In this document: piece after piece, positions 44,901 through 58,599 of the stretch
Position numbering within the stretch: position 1 is the stretch's first letter
How the letters are laid out: each line of letters begins with the position of its first letter
From: Phoebastria nigripes
Taxonomy: Eukaryota; Chordata; Aves; Procellariiformes; Diomedeidae
Direction of reading: 5' to 3'
Assembly (NCBI GenBank): GCA_035582835.1
Contig: JAYKAV010002952.1
Location: forward strand, 145,230 to 209,229
DNA: 64,000 nt
Program-made: the position numbers and the translations under genes
Notes under the pieces: model-generated
What the model was told of the DNA's origin: nothing
The model's database searches: none
Seen by the model: the letters and a program-made list of their open reading frames with translations, nothing else

Positions 44901-47900
44901 CTCTCTTCTTCTGGTACACAACAGATCAGTAAAACTCTCATGCTTTCAGCTTCTGACACACTTAAAGGATTTCTTGGGTACTTAACGTGGCCTAATTTCC
45001 ATCTTACCTTTTATTTAACATTGTGGAAATGACAATTTTTAACATTGTTGTCCTTTAAAAGTTTCCACATTTCTGGGAAAACTATATACAAAATTATAAA
45101 TAAAGAAAAGTTATATAAACATGAGTGTAATATGTACAATCTGAAATGCATATGCATAAATTATATTTATGATTTGAAGGTTTTGGAAGACAGACTCTAC
45201 CTTTTCAAAAGGTGGTATGTTATGGAAATTTTAATAACCAGCATGTACAACATTGTACATACTAATACTGTGCACAAAAGTAGTGAACTCTATGAAATGC
45301 TGTGAAAAGTATTTGTATGTTCTTGGGTAAAGCCAGATATTCAGTAATATATCACTAACAGTTTCTAGCAAAAGTCTTTGGTGATAGTGTGGTGGATTTA
45401 CAAAATCTGAGGAGCAAAGAAGAGCTATCATTAAAGTAGGCTATAATTTATACACTATATGCAATCATTAAACAAAGCAGAAGTAAGCTTGACAAGATGG
45501 GGAACCTAACCTGTCTATTTTCTTTGGGAGTTCTATCAGTTTATCCATTTCTTGATAGTAAGCATACACATTGGAAAACAAATAGAATAATTTCTATTTC
45601 AAATTGTCCTCAAACACCATCTATCACTTGCTCTTTCAAAGACAGTAAACTAGAGAAGACTAAAATATTTTCTTCTATCCTCCTTTCAGACTTTGTCTTG
45701 AATCATAAGCATACACTGCAGAATCTGACATGCTTTGTCCTCATTAGTGTTCTAGCCCACCACAATGTATATATATGTGTATATATGCATGAACTCTAGA
45801 GGCAATTTACATGTGCAATTCAGAAGTATTAACTGCAAACATGTTAAATAACAACTGTCTAGAATTTTAGAGAAGTTTGAATAAACTGGGTAGGCTAGAT
45901 AATTTATTCAAAATAAATTATCTGTATGGTTTGCCAGTAGCTGAACACCAGGAAAGTTCCTTAAGACCTGCGCCATAGCCTACACATTCTGTTACTAGAG
46001 CATGCTGTTCCTGTAGTTTAACATAGTACTAACTTAAAGCAACTCCCATATGCACCGCTATGATGATGATTGTTTATTAATAAATTTTTATTAACTATTA
46101 GAAAGACAGCAATTACAAATTCTGCAACTGACCAAAATCAGAGAACGGATAGATAAGGAGATCATTGTTACTAAGTGACTTTACAACTTCAAAACTGGTT
46201 TTTGCCAATACAACATATTGGGGAAAAAAATGTGTTCTAACTAAAACAAAGAAGTGTAGAATGGATATTCTACCATAAGAAGCGATGAAATAATTAGCTG
46301 GACTTGGGCTAGCATTGTAATAGTAAAGTCAAACATCATCTTTAGCCACTGGTAAAATATATAATGTGTGAGTAAATGGGACCATAATATCTCCACACCT
46401 TGCATTGGTAAACCAAACCAAGACTACCAAAACCCTCCACAATTGTGTTTATTGGCCATAATTCATTAAACATTATTTTATAGAAGTTATGCAATAGTGA
46501 TTAAGGACTGGAAAACATTCCACTGCAGTAAAATTCTCTAAAATGAGTCTCTTTAATTTATCAAAGATTATTTGATTATGCAGTATCTACATGGACAAAT
46601 TAACTTAAATATTAATTTAACAGAGAAGATGATAAAAAATGACATCATTGAGGAACTGGAAGGATAAGCCAGAAAATTTTGACCAAAATTTATTTCTTTT
46701 AACAAAAATGATAGTTAACCATTTCAGCTGTGAAATTGACAATTCTTTGGAAAGTTTAAATGAAGATATTTTTTTCCTCCCTAAAATTTCTAATTTTNTC
46801 AGAAACTAGTTGAAAGATAAAATCTTCAGGAGTATATCATGTAGGAGGTCATCTTGATTGTCACAGTGACAGCTCCTGGACCATATATGGGTAACCATGC
46901 AATCGTCATCTATGGTCATTTCTTTCAGTTTGCTGTGAATATTACTAAGGAGTGTATAGAACTGAGGCTCATCAAAATTCTGTAAATTACAATTACATAG
47001 GCTTTTCAGGCAATTTGAGCTCTTCTTCCAGTTCCTTGCTTAAAAAAAAACAAAAAACAACAAAAAAACCCAGCAAACAAATAAACAATGAATCAAAAAC
47101 TTTTTTCCATGAAACTATGTGAAAGTATCCATTTTGGTGACCCATGAGATGCACTGTCATGCAAACAATACATATCCTTCAAAGCAAGCTTTTATACTTT
47201 TATCAAAAATCTTCCTAGCCATAAAAAGTTCATGACTTTCTTTTCCTCTTCACAACATATCTTTCTGAAGTTTTCTTACAAAAATAAATATACTCATGAA
47301 ACTTAGAGAATTATAAAAATCTTATCTTCAATGTCTTCAGAGATTTAGACTCTCTCTTATGTTTCTAATGAACATTCCTCTGTCCTATCCCTCTACTACA
47401 AACACCAAACCCCCATCTTTCAGGAATCATTGCCATTCTTAAGTTGAACTTCTCTTAAATTAGGTTGGAAACACACATGTAGAAACAATCTTCTCAATCT
47501 GATGATCATATTAACAACAATGTACTGCGATTTTGAAGAATATTCTTAAATTTAAATTCTTTGACTTTAATTTAATCATAAAAAGTGCTAACAAAATTGT
47601 GATGCCTCTAAAATGTTTCCCACAGTTGCAGCATCAGTGGTGGTTTTTAAAGCTTCTGACTCATATCGTGACTGTCCTTAAAATATCAGAGCTGATTAGG
47701 AGAGGAAAACAATTCCTAAGGACTTTTTTGCAAATAAATTCGAAGTGTCCAGACCTTTGAATTAAATCAGCAAAATTTCTCCTTATCCTCCTGGCTTAGT
47801 TATTGTGAGTAAATTCATATTCCCTTAAAACAACCTGTGACAGAGGAGCTGCTTGAATGTATTTCAGTTGTAGGAATTGTTTCCCATTTGCAGAAAAACA

Positions 47901-48640
47901 TGCAGAGATTATTAAAATCTTCATGGACTTTAATATTCTTCTTGTATCATTATAGTCCTTATATGAAGAAGGCAAAGATTCATGGTCAGTTTTATAAGAA
48001 AGTCAATTAACTGAACTACAGTCTACTTTTCTACATAAATTAATAAAGTCTACTTCTCTCTGAGAGACCTTCCAACTATATACCTGGTGGTATTTTAGGC
48101 TTAGATTCTTAGATTTCCTTGCTGCTACATAATTTGTCCTGTTTTCCAGGTCAAAAAAGCCATTCCTTTCTTCAACTTCTAACAAAGTCCTTCTAATAGC
48201 TGAAAATGTTCACAGAAACTTTTACTCGCATGACAGTTACTACTGAGGTGATAAGAAGCCTGCATATCTACCCCTGCCAAAATCAGTTCTTATCTGCCTT
48301 AGCAAATTTGAAATGCTTGATCCAAGAAGCACGCTGACATGAACATTAAAACTTTTCCTAGACCTTCTGCATTCTGCTATGCACATTTCTGAATCAAGGG
48401 ATGACGAGCTTAAACTACTGTAAGAATCCTTTAGGATCAAGCAGTTTAGCAATCTGCAGGCTCACTGAGTGCTTACATTTGTTACACGTCTTCAGAAATA
48501 TACAAATTCTTGTAAGAATTTTGTGCCCTATTCATGACTGAGGCTCTAGTGTGGGAACATTTTATGGTATATTCTCATACAGTTTCATATTTTAGCAATT
48601 TATAATTGTATTTGTGTGTCCTAGAAACAGAAACAAATTA
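38949..48640. other. Long AT-rich stretch without recognisable gene
   Basis: About 9.7 kb in which I recognise no gene and no well-supported transposable element. It includes the short direct repeat at 40195-40272, TA-rich (TATATG)-type sequence near 45766-45788, an A-rich run near 47041-47085 and an N at 46798. A weak MIR-like phrase near 42953-42990 is too short to call. Confidence 0.5.
40195..40272 (+). repeat. Short direct repeat, two copies 50 bp apart
   Basis: The phrase TTAAGATTTCATAAG followed by a variable stretch and GTAAGGC or TATAAGGC occurs at 40195-40222 and again at 40245-40272. Confidence 0.7.
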
Positions 48641-48645
48641 GATAG

Positions 48646-49213
48646 TGTCGTGGAGGCTCACAAAATCAAATTAGGCAGATGATAGATCCAAAAATAAACT
48701 TTATTTAAACCAAATTGTTTAGCAGAAAACTAACTAGAAATGAGGCTCATCAAAATCATTCAACACTCCAACAATATCAGTAAACCACAGGTTCAGGATG
48801 GTGTAAAAGGAACTAATACTGCACGTCCAGCTTTAGAAATGAGGATCCAAAAGGTGCACGATCACTCACCTATAAGATGAGGGCTCTCACCTCAAGGAGT
48901 TTCCTTGGGCAGCATCCCGACCCAAGGGGAGAGTCCCCGACTGCAGACCCGCTGCTCTGAGGAGGACTGGCTCAACTTGCCCTCCGGCGGGGCTCCATTT
49001 ATACCCTAGTCGAGTCTGACCTGTGGTCAACTCTGATTGGCTGGGGGCCTTAACTTTCTTACTCCTTGCCTGAGGTGTATACGTGACACCTAAGGTGTGT
49101 ACCTGATGGTCGGCACTCGCCACTGTAAAGGCGCGAACGTAAGGGCAAGAAAAGTAAGGACGCTGAGGTCCTGATGGCCCCGGTCTTTTACTGGGGCGAG
49201 TGCACCTGCCACA
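48646..49213 (-). mobile_element. Solo LTR of a CpG-rich avian endogenous retrovirus (LTR copy 5)
   Basis: On the minus strand it starts TGTGGCAGGTGCACTCGCC and ends GTGAGCCTCCACGACA. GATAG flanks it on both sides (48641-48645 and 49214-49218), a perfect 5-bp TSD. A CCAAT box lies at 49036-49040 (ATTGG on plus) and TATAAA at 48998-49003, with AATAAA at 48700-48705, all on the minus strand in the right order. U3 is CpG-rich, unlike its surroundings, and holds a near-repeat AGGTGTGTAC/AGGTGTATAC. It belongs to a different family from copies 1-3. No retroviral coding sequence adjoins it; the minus-strand frame 48887-49123 lies inside the LTR. Confidence 0.93.
48996..49040 (-). promoter_or_regulatory. 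LTR copy 5 promoter core: CCAAT and TATA boxes
   Basis: CCAAT (49036-49040, minus) and GGTATAAATGG (48996-49006, minus) sit about 33 bases apart, as in a typical U3 promoter, and appear intact. Confidence 0.65.
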
Positions 49214-49218
49214 GATAG

Positions 49219-52200
49219 GTAAATGAGTACCCTAGAATTTCATAGGTTATGTCTACATTAGCAAATAGCGGGGACTACCAGTTGCAGATTTGTAGGGCAA
49301 AACAGCTGATGACCTGCTCTCTTCACTGTACACCCTTTTGGAAGGTTTTACTTCATATTAGTTCTTCTCTGATTTGATTGACTGAACTCACTTTAGGTGT
49401 TGGAGTAAATCTTTGGGTTTAGTTTTATCCTAGAAGAATCCAGTTTGTGTGCTCTGATACTGGTCTGTGATATGAACAAAAATATAATAAATGGAAAGGA
49501 TCAAAAGATTTTCTTTGAAAGTGCACTCCTTTTCCAAACCAGTATATTGATGTAGAAGTACCCATAGATGCACACTGGTATAAATGGGTACCTTTTCAAT
49601 TCTTCACAAACTGGACAATAAACTTGTTTGTTAAAACATGCATAAACATGACAAAAACAGATCAAAGCAATGACTTCAGGGTCAGACTGTTAAGAAAAGT
49701 CCTAAACTGCATTTTGAAAGAGATATTTATTCACAGAGATGTTTACATGCTCTAGTTTGTTCCCACATAAGCAGATGGAGTTTCAAAAGATGAATTTTGC
49801 TTGCACTAATGCAAAATATATACATACCTGTTGCTAAGTGGAAGTGGGACGGAATTCCTCTAGGATTACTATGCAAATAAATGCTCAGCTAAAAGGATTT
49901 TTAAAAGTGTAGACATATAAATAAAAATTAGTCACTATCAGTTGTACCTGAGGAAAGTGAATTTAAATATATAGGACAGTATGTTTTCAGTCGGAAACGT
50001 TATGAAAAAGCAGAAAGATATGTAAGACAAAATTTTTTTAACAAATCTTTCTGAAACAATCAAACCACAATATTATGCTAGTCACTGAAAAAAAAACCAA
50101 CCAAACAAACAAAAAAACGCTAGAGAAAAACTACTTGGATTAGAAAAGGTTCTTGTTGCTCATGAGACCAGATAAGAGAGAGTTTGAAGTAACCATCTCT
50201 GACCCCAAAACACATACAGTGTTGGTAGTGGGTCCTCAGCATCACCTGTTTCACTCTATACATTCGTTCCTTTTGGTCTGCTCTGTATCCTAATGCAGAC
50301 ACAGCTTTCCTCTTCCTTCCCCCTTCCCCTTCCTTCTGAAATAAAGAATGAGAAAAGCAGCTGTCTGAGAAACAGGTTTCTCCCTGTGCAGGTAGCAGCA
50401 GCTTTGGGAAAGCTAGATATGTATTAAAGTTTTTTTATTTAAGATGCATTTCCTTAGAAAAGAATAAAAAGAATGTTTTGTTTTAAAAAGCCTGACTGGA
50501 CAGTGACAATTTTGTCTTCCCCACCCGTCCTTCAGAAAGCTTTGGTGGGAAGTGGTGCAGCTGTTGTTAGGATGGGCGTTGCACTGCTGTGCAGCCCTTC
50601 CTCCATCAGGTGGGCAGAAGAAGAGCTGCTGCATTGGTCCTTGCCAGACTTTTCATAACCTTCCTACTCCTCCTACTTCCCCCAGTAATTTTGTTCATGA
50701 GCTAGACATATCTCACATCTCAACATAATTGTTGACACACAGATAAAAAGAGAAATCACGCAGCACTCAAACAGAAGAGCATAAGTGATATTAAGTGTCT
50801 CAGAAGGCACATGTGGTATCTGACAAAGTCAGTGTAAAATAATTACACTTATCGAAAACACTCTGGGGTCTGAGGAGCTTTCTGCCTAGTTTAACGCAGA
50901 GATTGTTGTTTGCATGTTTGGGTGTTTTTACTCTGTGGTTGCATATGTAACTTTTGCGAAGGAAAGAGGCTTCTGTATTTGTTTTATTTAGACTGATTTT
51001 TACAAGTCATGGTGGCCTTAAATATCTTGCATTACTCTTTCACTTGACTGAGCACAAATGATACTTGTACAAATTTATGGAGTGAAGCTTGATTTAACTT
51101 CTGTGTGTTTGCTATGTTTGAATAATAAGAGGATATTTTATGTCCAGAAAACATATAGAGGTAGCTTTCATATTGAAGTGAGCCATTTACTCTTTAGATG
51201 AATCGCATGAAGAGCGATTCCACTGTTTTGAGGAAAAAACACAACAAACCCTTCAATTTTGCAATAAAAGGTAAAATTTCTGGACAAAACTTATTTTCCT
51301 ATACATGAACTTCAGAGGAATTTTGAATCTTTCTTAGAACAAACACACATACCTGAATCTCTCCTCTGGAGACTCTCCCCAGGTCTCACTTACCATCTTC
51401 TCTCTGCCCTATTACCATGGTCTCTTGCATTCTCCTCCACCTTCTCCATAGTCCATAGGGTCCCTTTATATTGCCACTTCCATGATCTGCCCATCTGCAC
51501 TGCTATTTCATACCTTCATTGTATTTAGGACTCTTTATGTGGGGAAAAAGGAATACCTTCATATTGTCTAGAAAAATGGGAAAAATGCCTTAAAATTGTA
51601 CACCACAGCTCACATAGTAGTGCCATCTCTCTCCACACAATAAAATAACTTTCTATGATTATTAGTACTATATGTCTGCTGACCAGATTTTTTAATTGCA
51701 AATTCAAGATAAAATTCACATCAGAAGCTGTTCTGTGTTCACCAATACACAGCCTACTGTGTCTCCAGTCTGTTTGGTGTAACTTACTGCACTTTAATAA
51801 ACATTTCTGTCTACAGAAACAAATTCAGTTTGTATTGTTCAAGCTGTAGTGGGTGTAGTAAAGTACATTTACAAGACAGATTTGTTACTCAAACTATGCC
51901 TCTGTGACTGAGTGTGTGCATATAGTAAATCATTTCAGTAAAGAGGTGTTATCTTTGCACGACACTCTAGAATACAGTCGCACTGAACATCACATAATAA
52001 CAATATGCGTACTATTCTTTTTCTTTTTCCCCCACTGTATAACAAATTTTATTCTTCAGCTCACTGTCATCTGCCTCCAGTCCTTGAAAAAGATCTGTAA
52101 CTTCACTCAAGGGAAAAAAATGAAAGGCAGATGGTTGGACACATGATTTTATATCACTCTCTTTTACAGAATTTTTGATTAATCAATCAAGACTGGATTA

Positions 52201-55200
52201 TCAGGGCATACTTATGTCATTTTTTGTTATGTTTTTATTCTTGTCATGCATTTCAGAGGAATAAATCCTAATAAACAAACAAGTGTTATTTCCTTGAATG
52301 CTACTATCTATCTCCCTTTTCTCCACTAAGCACCCTTATAAAGAGAAGCAGACCTGTGGAAGTAGCTGTAAAGGTGCCTTGATACACTCATTCAGCAGAT
52401 CAATGCAGCAACTTTAAAAAGAATCTTGTCATATAACTGCTGTAGTTACAAGACTTTGTGTGGAGATGATTTTGAAGTTTACGGATCTGAAAAAGAAAGA
52501 AAATCATATTCAAGGCTTCCCAAAATGTCCAAGTGTGTCTGTAACTTTGCAACGGAGGTGGTAACAGTAATAATTCTAAGAAATTAACTTTAAAGCAGGT
52601 CATTTGCTATTACCCAATAATACTCGATATTGTTCCTACATCTGGGCAAGATCATTTTGGTTTGAGGTCCAACTCATGCAATATTTATTTTGATTTTTAT
52701 TAATTTCATAATACTATCTCAGAATAGCAATGCACCATTTACATATGTACTTTAAATAAAGCACTTCAAAGAAACAATTAGTCTATTTCTTCCCACTGAC
52801 AATAACGGAAATCCAGACAACTGGCTCCAATATAAAATGACTACATTCAGTCAGATGAATCACATTTCAGCAAATGACTTGGAGTACTGATGCCACATAG
52901 CATGTGTTGTGGGTCAGGATCCTGGGATCTGACCCATCAGCTTCTGTGGCCTGAGAACCCTCTTTGCAAAAAATAATATCTGGCATGCATTCACCTTATT
53001 CAAACAGAGAAAATAAAAGCATGTAGCAAATCCATGTGTATATTATTAATCTTCTGCAAGTACATGATAAATGCTGTTGATGTGTCACAAAAAAGCAACA
53101 CATCTAACACCTGCTGCTCATGGTGCTTCAACTAATTGCTCTGTTAGCAGACTGCTGCTGACTTCAAAGACTGATGATTATGCAGCTAGTGATGGGGAGA
53201 CTCAGTAGAGGGAAGGAGAATAGCAGGGGGATAAGCAATTAGCAAATGTTTTCAGTCACCAAAGAGGGTGAGAGCAGTATCTGAAGATTACATTGCATTA
53301 TATTACATTATATTGATTCTTAAATTACTATTACCAGTGCTGTTCTTACAGTGCTTTTGTGGGTTTGGTTTTTGGGTTGTTTTTTTTTTTTATTTTTTTT
53401 AGCAGCCAGTAAAATGTTAATTCTCACTGTCTTTTGGTAAAGTCACAGGTAGATGTGTTAAACCTGCTTTTCAGCTCCCTGCTAACATTTGATAAATAAC
53501 TTAAAACTCTACTGGGTCTTTGTATTTTTTTTAAACTGATCAAGCTGTGATTTGGCAACCAGTGAAGCAGGAAAAAAATTCTGGTACATCTAAGAAATCC
53601 ATATGGCCACAATTTAACATGCCTGAAAGCAACAATGATTTGGAAAAAAAAAAAATGATAGAAGGCTTTAAATACCTAAGAAAGACCTTAGGTCTGTCTG
53701 CTTACTTTGGATAGTAAACCAAGCATAGACAGCTCCTGATCTGAAATGCTATTGTAGGTTTCAAAATTTGAGAAGAACCAAAGCACAGATTTAGGACATT
53801 GCCAATCAAATTCTTTTTACACAGACAGGATTTAAACACCAGGTTTTGACCTGGACATAGCACCTTGTAAACATAAAGCTATACCAGATAAGTGCTTCAG
53901 CTCTTCTCACTTGAGCTTCCCTTGATTGGAAACCCAGGGAAAATGTTCCTGCTGTTACTCACACTATCAAACTGAAAGCAAATATTTAATCAAGTCTCCA
54001 AATATTCTCAAGTCACTGTTTTCTAGAATATCATACCCCTCATATAGTAATCTATGTTCCTGCTGTATGATATGTATGTTTTATTCTATGCTTCAGGAAA
54101 CCATAGCTGTCTTTGCCCTCAATCCTGTCCTTCTGAAGAACAACCACCAAAACTTTGACTGAGTTTTGAGTGCTCAAGCATTTTCTTAATTCAGACTCCA
54201 TTGAAGTGGAAGCAAACTGTGAACGTAAAATGATAAGAGGTGACAGGAATAAGGCAAAAACCAGGATATAAATGGAACCTTTCCTGATTTCACTTAATAG
54301 AATTTGGGTGACAGGTATAATGGCGATGGTATCATCTATTCTGTTTTCCTCTCTCATCTGATTGCAGTAACCTTTAATTTCCTGGAAAAATCCCAAACGG
54401 TAGTAGGAACATTTCAGTGGGAGAGATGCAGGCAGTTATAACAGTATAGTTCAACAACTGAAATCTTGTCCACATGAGAAATAACATGTTCAGCAAGTCC
54501 CTGTCCAGTTAAAATGTTTCTGCTAGAACAACTCCAGACATGCTAATTTTTCAGAAGATTTTTGTATGTTAGGAAAATTTCCTATTCTATTAATTCTATT
54601 TGAATATGATTCCATTTGCTGGATATTCCATTCAAATATTTTCAATAGCAAAACTTTTGAAATAGGACTTTCCTTTTGCCATCACTGGAGATATCTTCAG
54701 GACTCCACTTCATCAAAGGTAGGGCAGAACACAAGACCTTGTAGCCTCAGCAAGTAGCGAAAAGTAGGAAAAAAAGTAGGGAAAAATTGGTCATAAGAAA
54801 GAATTTCAGGAGGAGCCTGCATTTTGCAGATAAAAGTTTTTGTCACTTTTTGGAGAAAATGGACCCTGTTATCTTAAACAAATGCAGTTCAGGTATAGTA
54901 TCCATGGGAGAAGTGTGTGAGAGAATGAGGGAGTTAAAGAAATCTTCCATCTATTATTTTTTGCTGCGTCTTATGATAAAAACTGTTGAACAGGAAATGT
55001 GGAGATGCATAAGCTGGTTTTGAGACAGTACTTTAAATTAAAGGATTGTAGGGCTTATTTATTTCCAGTGCTGTCAGGTAGCAAAACTGATTTTAAGAAA
55101 CATGCTTTTTATTGCCATTTTTGAAACAATGAAACATTCTCAATGGTTAATGAAAGTGTCTAAATAATGTGACTTAGTATATATTCGCTGTACAAAATCA

Positions 55201-55466
55201 AAGGCAAAACAATCAGTTATTACTGAACATTATGGGACCTATGATAAGTAACGTGCTGACGTTCTCAAAAAAAGACTCAAAATGCAAATTCAAGGAATAA
55301 TTGATTCTTTCTTTCTAATTAGTCTTGACCTTATAATCTAATGTTAAAGCATGATTGTGTAGCAAGACTCTTCACTAACTTATGTACTATCTATTCTTGG
55401 AATGGAAACATTAAGGTAATGTAAATTTGTGCAAAGACACTTCCTTTAGGATCATCTTCGGCTTCA
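49219..55466. other. Long AT-rich stretch without recognisable gene
   Basis: No gene or clear repeat family was seen. It holds a palindrome at 52910-52936, a T-rich run near 53380-53400, an A/C-rich run near 50088-50117 and a slightly GC-richer patch near 50500-50660 that is open on both strands without recognisable product. Confidence 0.5.
52910..52936. repeat. Near-perfect inverted repeat
   Basis: TGGGTCAGGATCC is followed after two bases by GGATCTGACCCA. The arms pair over 12 bases with one bulged base. No gene context was seen. Confidence 0.8.
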
Positions 55467-55722
55467 ATCACAGAATCACAGAAAGGTTGAGATTGGGAGA
55501 TATCTCTGGAGATCATGTGGTATAACCCCCCTGCTCAAGCAGGGCTGCCTAAAGCCGGTTGCCCAGGGCCCTGTCCAGACTGCTTTTGAATATCCCCAAG
55601 GATGGAGACTCCACAACCTCCCTGGGCAACCTGTCAGTGCCACGTCACCCTCACAGTGCAAAAGTGTTTCCTGATATTCAGAAAGAGCCTCCTGTGTTTC
55701 ATTTTGTGCCCGTTGCTTCTTT
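55467..55722 (-). mobile_element. CR1 LINE 3' end, 5'-truncated
   Basis: In plus orientation it begins ATCACAGAATCACAGAAAGG, the reverse complement of a CR1 tail, and continues with TGCTCAAGCAGGGCTGCCTA and the phrase GGATGGAGACTCCACAACCT. The minus strand gives the C-terminal CR1 region ([13 protein letters not shown] when read out of frame; the correct frame is interrupted). It is about 256 bp, dead, and related to the CR1 at 25482-26505. Confidence 0.92.
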
Positions 55723-58090
55723 TATGCCTCTTTTAAATGTTTAAATACAATACTCTGGGTCGGGATCAAAGGAAGAAAAATCCCTCAAAATTACAGTAGC
55801 TCACAAAGACTCTGTTTTCAAACAAGTATTAATTATTTATTCTTTATATACAATGTTTCTGCCTTTTTCACCAGCTTTTTAAGTTTTTCCGTTTCAGATT
55901 ATCTACTAAAATGAAATTCTGAATATTGCCAGGCTAGATAATCTGTGCATGAATTCATATTTTAGATTCAGATGGCATCAAAAAGACATTGAATTCCAAG
56001 CATATTCCAAGCATATTTCCCTGATGCTTGATGAGACAAATGGGTTTTAGTGTGTCCCTAATGTAACTCCAGGGATGTCAACAGAGTTACAGAAAGGATC
56101 AGTTTAATCCATTTAAAAATATTACCTAAATTAAAACAGAAATGAACCAAAAAAAAAAAAAGATTTAAGCTAGCAACTCAAAAAACTCTATGCAAAGTAG
56201 ACATTTAAGAACAATAATGTCCCTGAAATAAATGCATATCTGATAAATCTGAACTTCTGCTAAAATCTTTATCTAACATTTATGTCAAGAGTACAAGAGT
56301 ATTGGACGAAACAAGCACAAGTAAAACCAGATGGAGATGGCTCTTTCTGGGAGTTGAGATGAATTGTAAATGAAATCTGAAGTGTTCTCTCTAAGGTGGC
56401 TACTTTTGCAGTTATGCTTGGATTTGACCACTGAAGTAACATTAAAAATTGTTATTTATGTGAGTCCCTCGAGCCCACCATTTTGAGTGTATGTATTTGA
56501 AGAAAATAGGTCTAAAGTAATATTTTATTCCCATGACTACCTGAGGCAAAAGCTGATAGGAAGCTCCTGATAAATATATGTTTTTATAACAATATCATGT
56601 ATCTTTTCAGCTGGCTCCAGAAGTTAGGCAACACTGCTTTTACAGATTATAGGTGTCAGTAAAGAAACCTAAGCTATCTATTTAAATTAAGTGGAGTTTT
56701 TTCCTAGAGCTTTCAGCAAGAAACAGCAAGCACTTATCCAAGTAAGAGGGGGGAGAAAAGGAAGGAATTTGAGAAGACGACCAGAAAAAAGGGCAATTCA
56801 TCTTTTTTTTTTTTTAATGCTTCAATGAGTTGCACAGTTCCTATGGTGATACCTCATTTGCAAATACTTATCCATGCCATGGTAAACATAAGAGGAATAT
56901 CTCTATCCATGTAACAGAAACATGTTTTCCAAATGATTTACGTATATATTGAAATATATATTTAAATTTACATTGATTATTTTAATGCAAATTTTCTTTG
57001 TTTGTTTGAAAAAATACAGAATATTCTTGGGTTCCAATGCTGTGAAATAGTGACAGACAGGAAAGATAAAATATCCTTTTCTGGTCTTCTCCATAAAAGT
57101 CCAATTCCCAGCTCTTGGAGACAACCAAAAAATACAGCACAAACAAAGGAAAAGTGAAAATATTACAAACATTTAAAAATAGTGTATACCTTGTGGATTT
57201 TACATTGAATTGGAAGCTCTGGTCACTCACTTTCCCTAAAAGACTTAGTCTTAATGAGTATTCAGAATCATTATCATAGATAACATGAACACAACAGGCA
57301 GTCAAAATCCTGTCCTCAGATAAATGGACACACTTTATCTGGCAGAGGCTGGGACTGGAATGCAGTTCCTGTGCTCCTTGCTATTGCTGCAGTGCTATGA
57401 GTGCCACAAGTGCCATAAGAGGAAACAGAGTGTATGTCTCTTTCAATTACAGTAGAAGCACCTGATCTCATTTTAGGTCCCTCAATAAACCTGCTGCACG
57501 TAGATACATGTCATACCCACAGTGGCACTCTTCCTCCATTTTTTCTGAAAAAGCTGAAAATAAATACATATTTATTCTCATCCTTTTTTCTCCCCCCTTG
57601 CTAAATAGGATAAAAATATTAATCTTATTCTTCAAGTAGTATAACTGAGCTCTCGTGAGCAGAGCACAGAGCCCACAGCACATCATAGAGGTTAATCAGT
57701 GCCAGTCAGGAGCAGAGCTGAGCCTTGCAGACCTTGCCCAGCTGTGCATTACTATTTCCTTGCTCAGTATACTAGACAGCAGTCACTAGCTGCCTAGACC
57801 AAATCATCCCTGCAATCACACATAACGTTTTCAACACCTACCCCTTCATCAGGATTGTAAATACCTTCCCTTTCTTTTTAATTCTCTCCTGGCATTTGGC
57901 ACTACCAGAAAATAGCAGCAAGAAAAGACTTTTTTTTTTTGCCTAAAAAAGGTAACTTCCTTTTAGCAGAACTTTTTTCAAACTTTCAGGTAAGTAGACT
58001 TGTTTCTCCTGTGTTTTGTGTATTACCTCCTTCAATGGGATGAAATAATATTTACTTTGTTTCTGCTTCTAATCCCTTTTTCTTTGTCAG
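55723..58090. other. AT-rich sequence without recognisable gene
   Basis: No gene was recognised. It includes an 11-bp tandem duplication ATTCCAAGCAT at 55993-56014 and a T run at 56803-56815. Confidence 0.5.
55993..56014. repeat. Perfect 11-bp tandem duplication
   Basis: ATTCCAAGCAT occurs twice without mismatch. Confidence 0.9.
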
Positions 58091-58247
58091 TATTTTCCTG
58101 TGCTGTTCTTGACTAAGGAAACAGAAAGATTTGCAGACACTTTGGATAGAAGTCAAAGCAAGAGGAAATATTTACAGCTGGAAACACACAAGAATTTCAG
58201 CAAATCCCACACAGAGAATGGATAAAATGACAGAACTTTCCAAGAAG
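58091..58247 (+). other. Possible 157-bp exon, unproven
   Basis: A pyrimidine-rich stretch ending CCCTTTTTCTTTGTCAG (to 58090) resembles a 3' splice site, and AAG|GTTAGT (GT at 58248-58249) resembles a 5' splice site. Between them an ATG at 58218 opens M-D-K-M-T-E-L-S-K-K up to the donor, so it could be a 5' UTR exon with a start codon. No protein was recognised, and pairs of such signals are common by chance, so this is a weak candidate only. Confidence 0.15.
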
Positions 58248-58599
58248 GTTAGTGCCACAGTTTTTCCAAATTTAGAAAATGCAGTGCCATTTTCAGGAGC
58301 CATGTGAACAAGTATCCCTCCAAAAGAACCTCCTGAAATCTTTTGTTATCCTCATCACCCCATTCTTGTGGATGTTCTCGTTCGATGGGGTCCATGGGAG
58401 CACACACAGGAGGGAGCCTCCAGAGCCCTGCAGAGGAACCAAAGATGCATGGGAGATATATCCCTTACAGTTCTTTTGAAGTACGGTTTATGTAGAAGAG
58501 TCCTTCCTTGAGGAAGGAATAGGAAACTTGCCCTTCATAATAACCCGCTGTGCCCATGCTGCAGGATTATGCAAACTATGGGAGGAGTGAGGCTGCATG

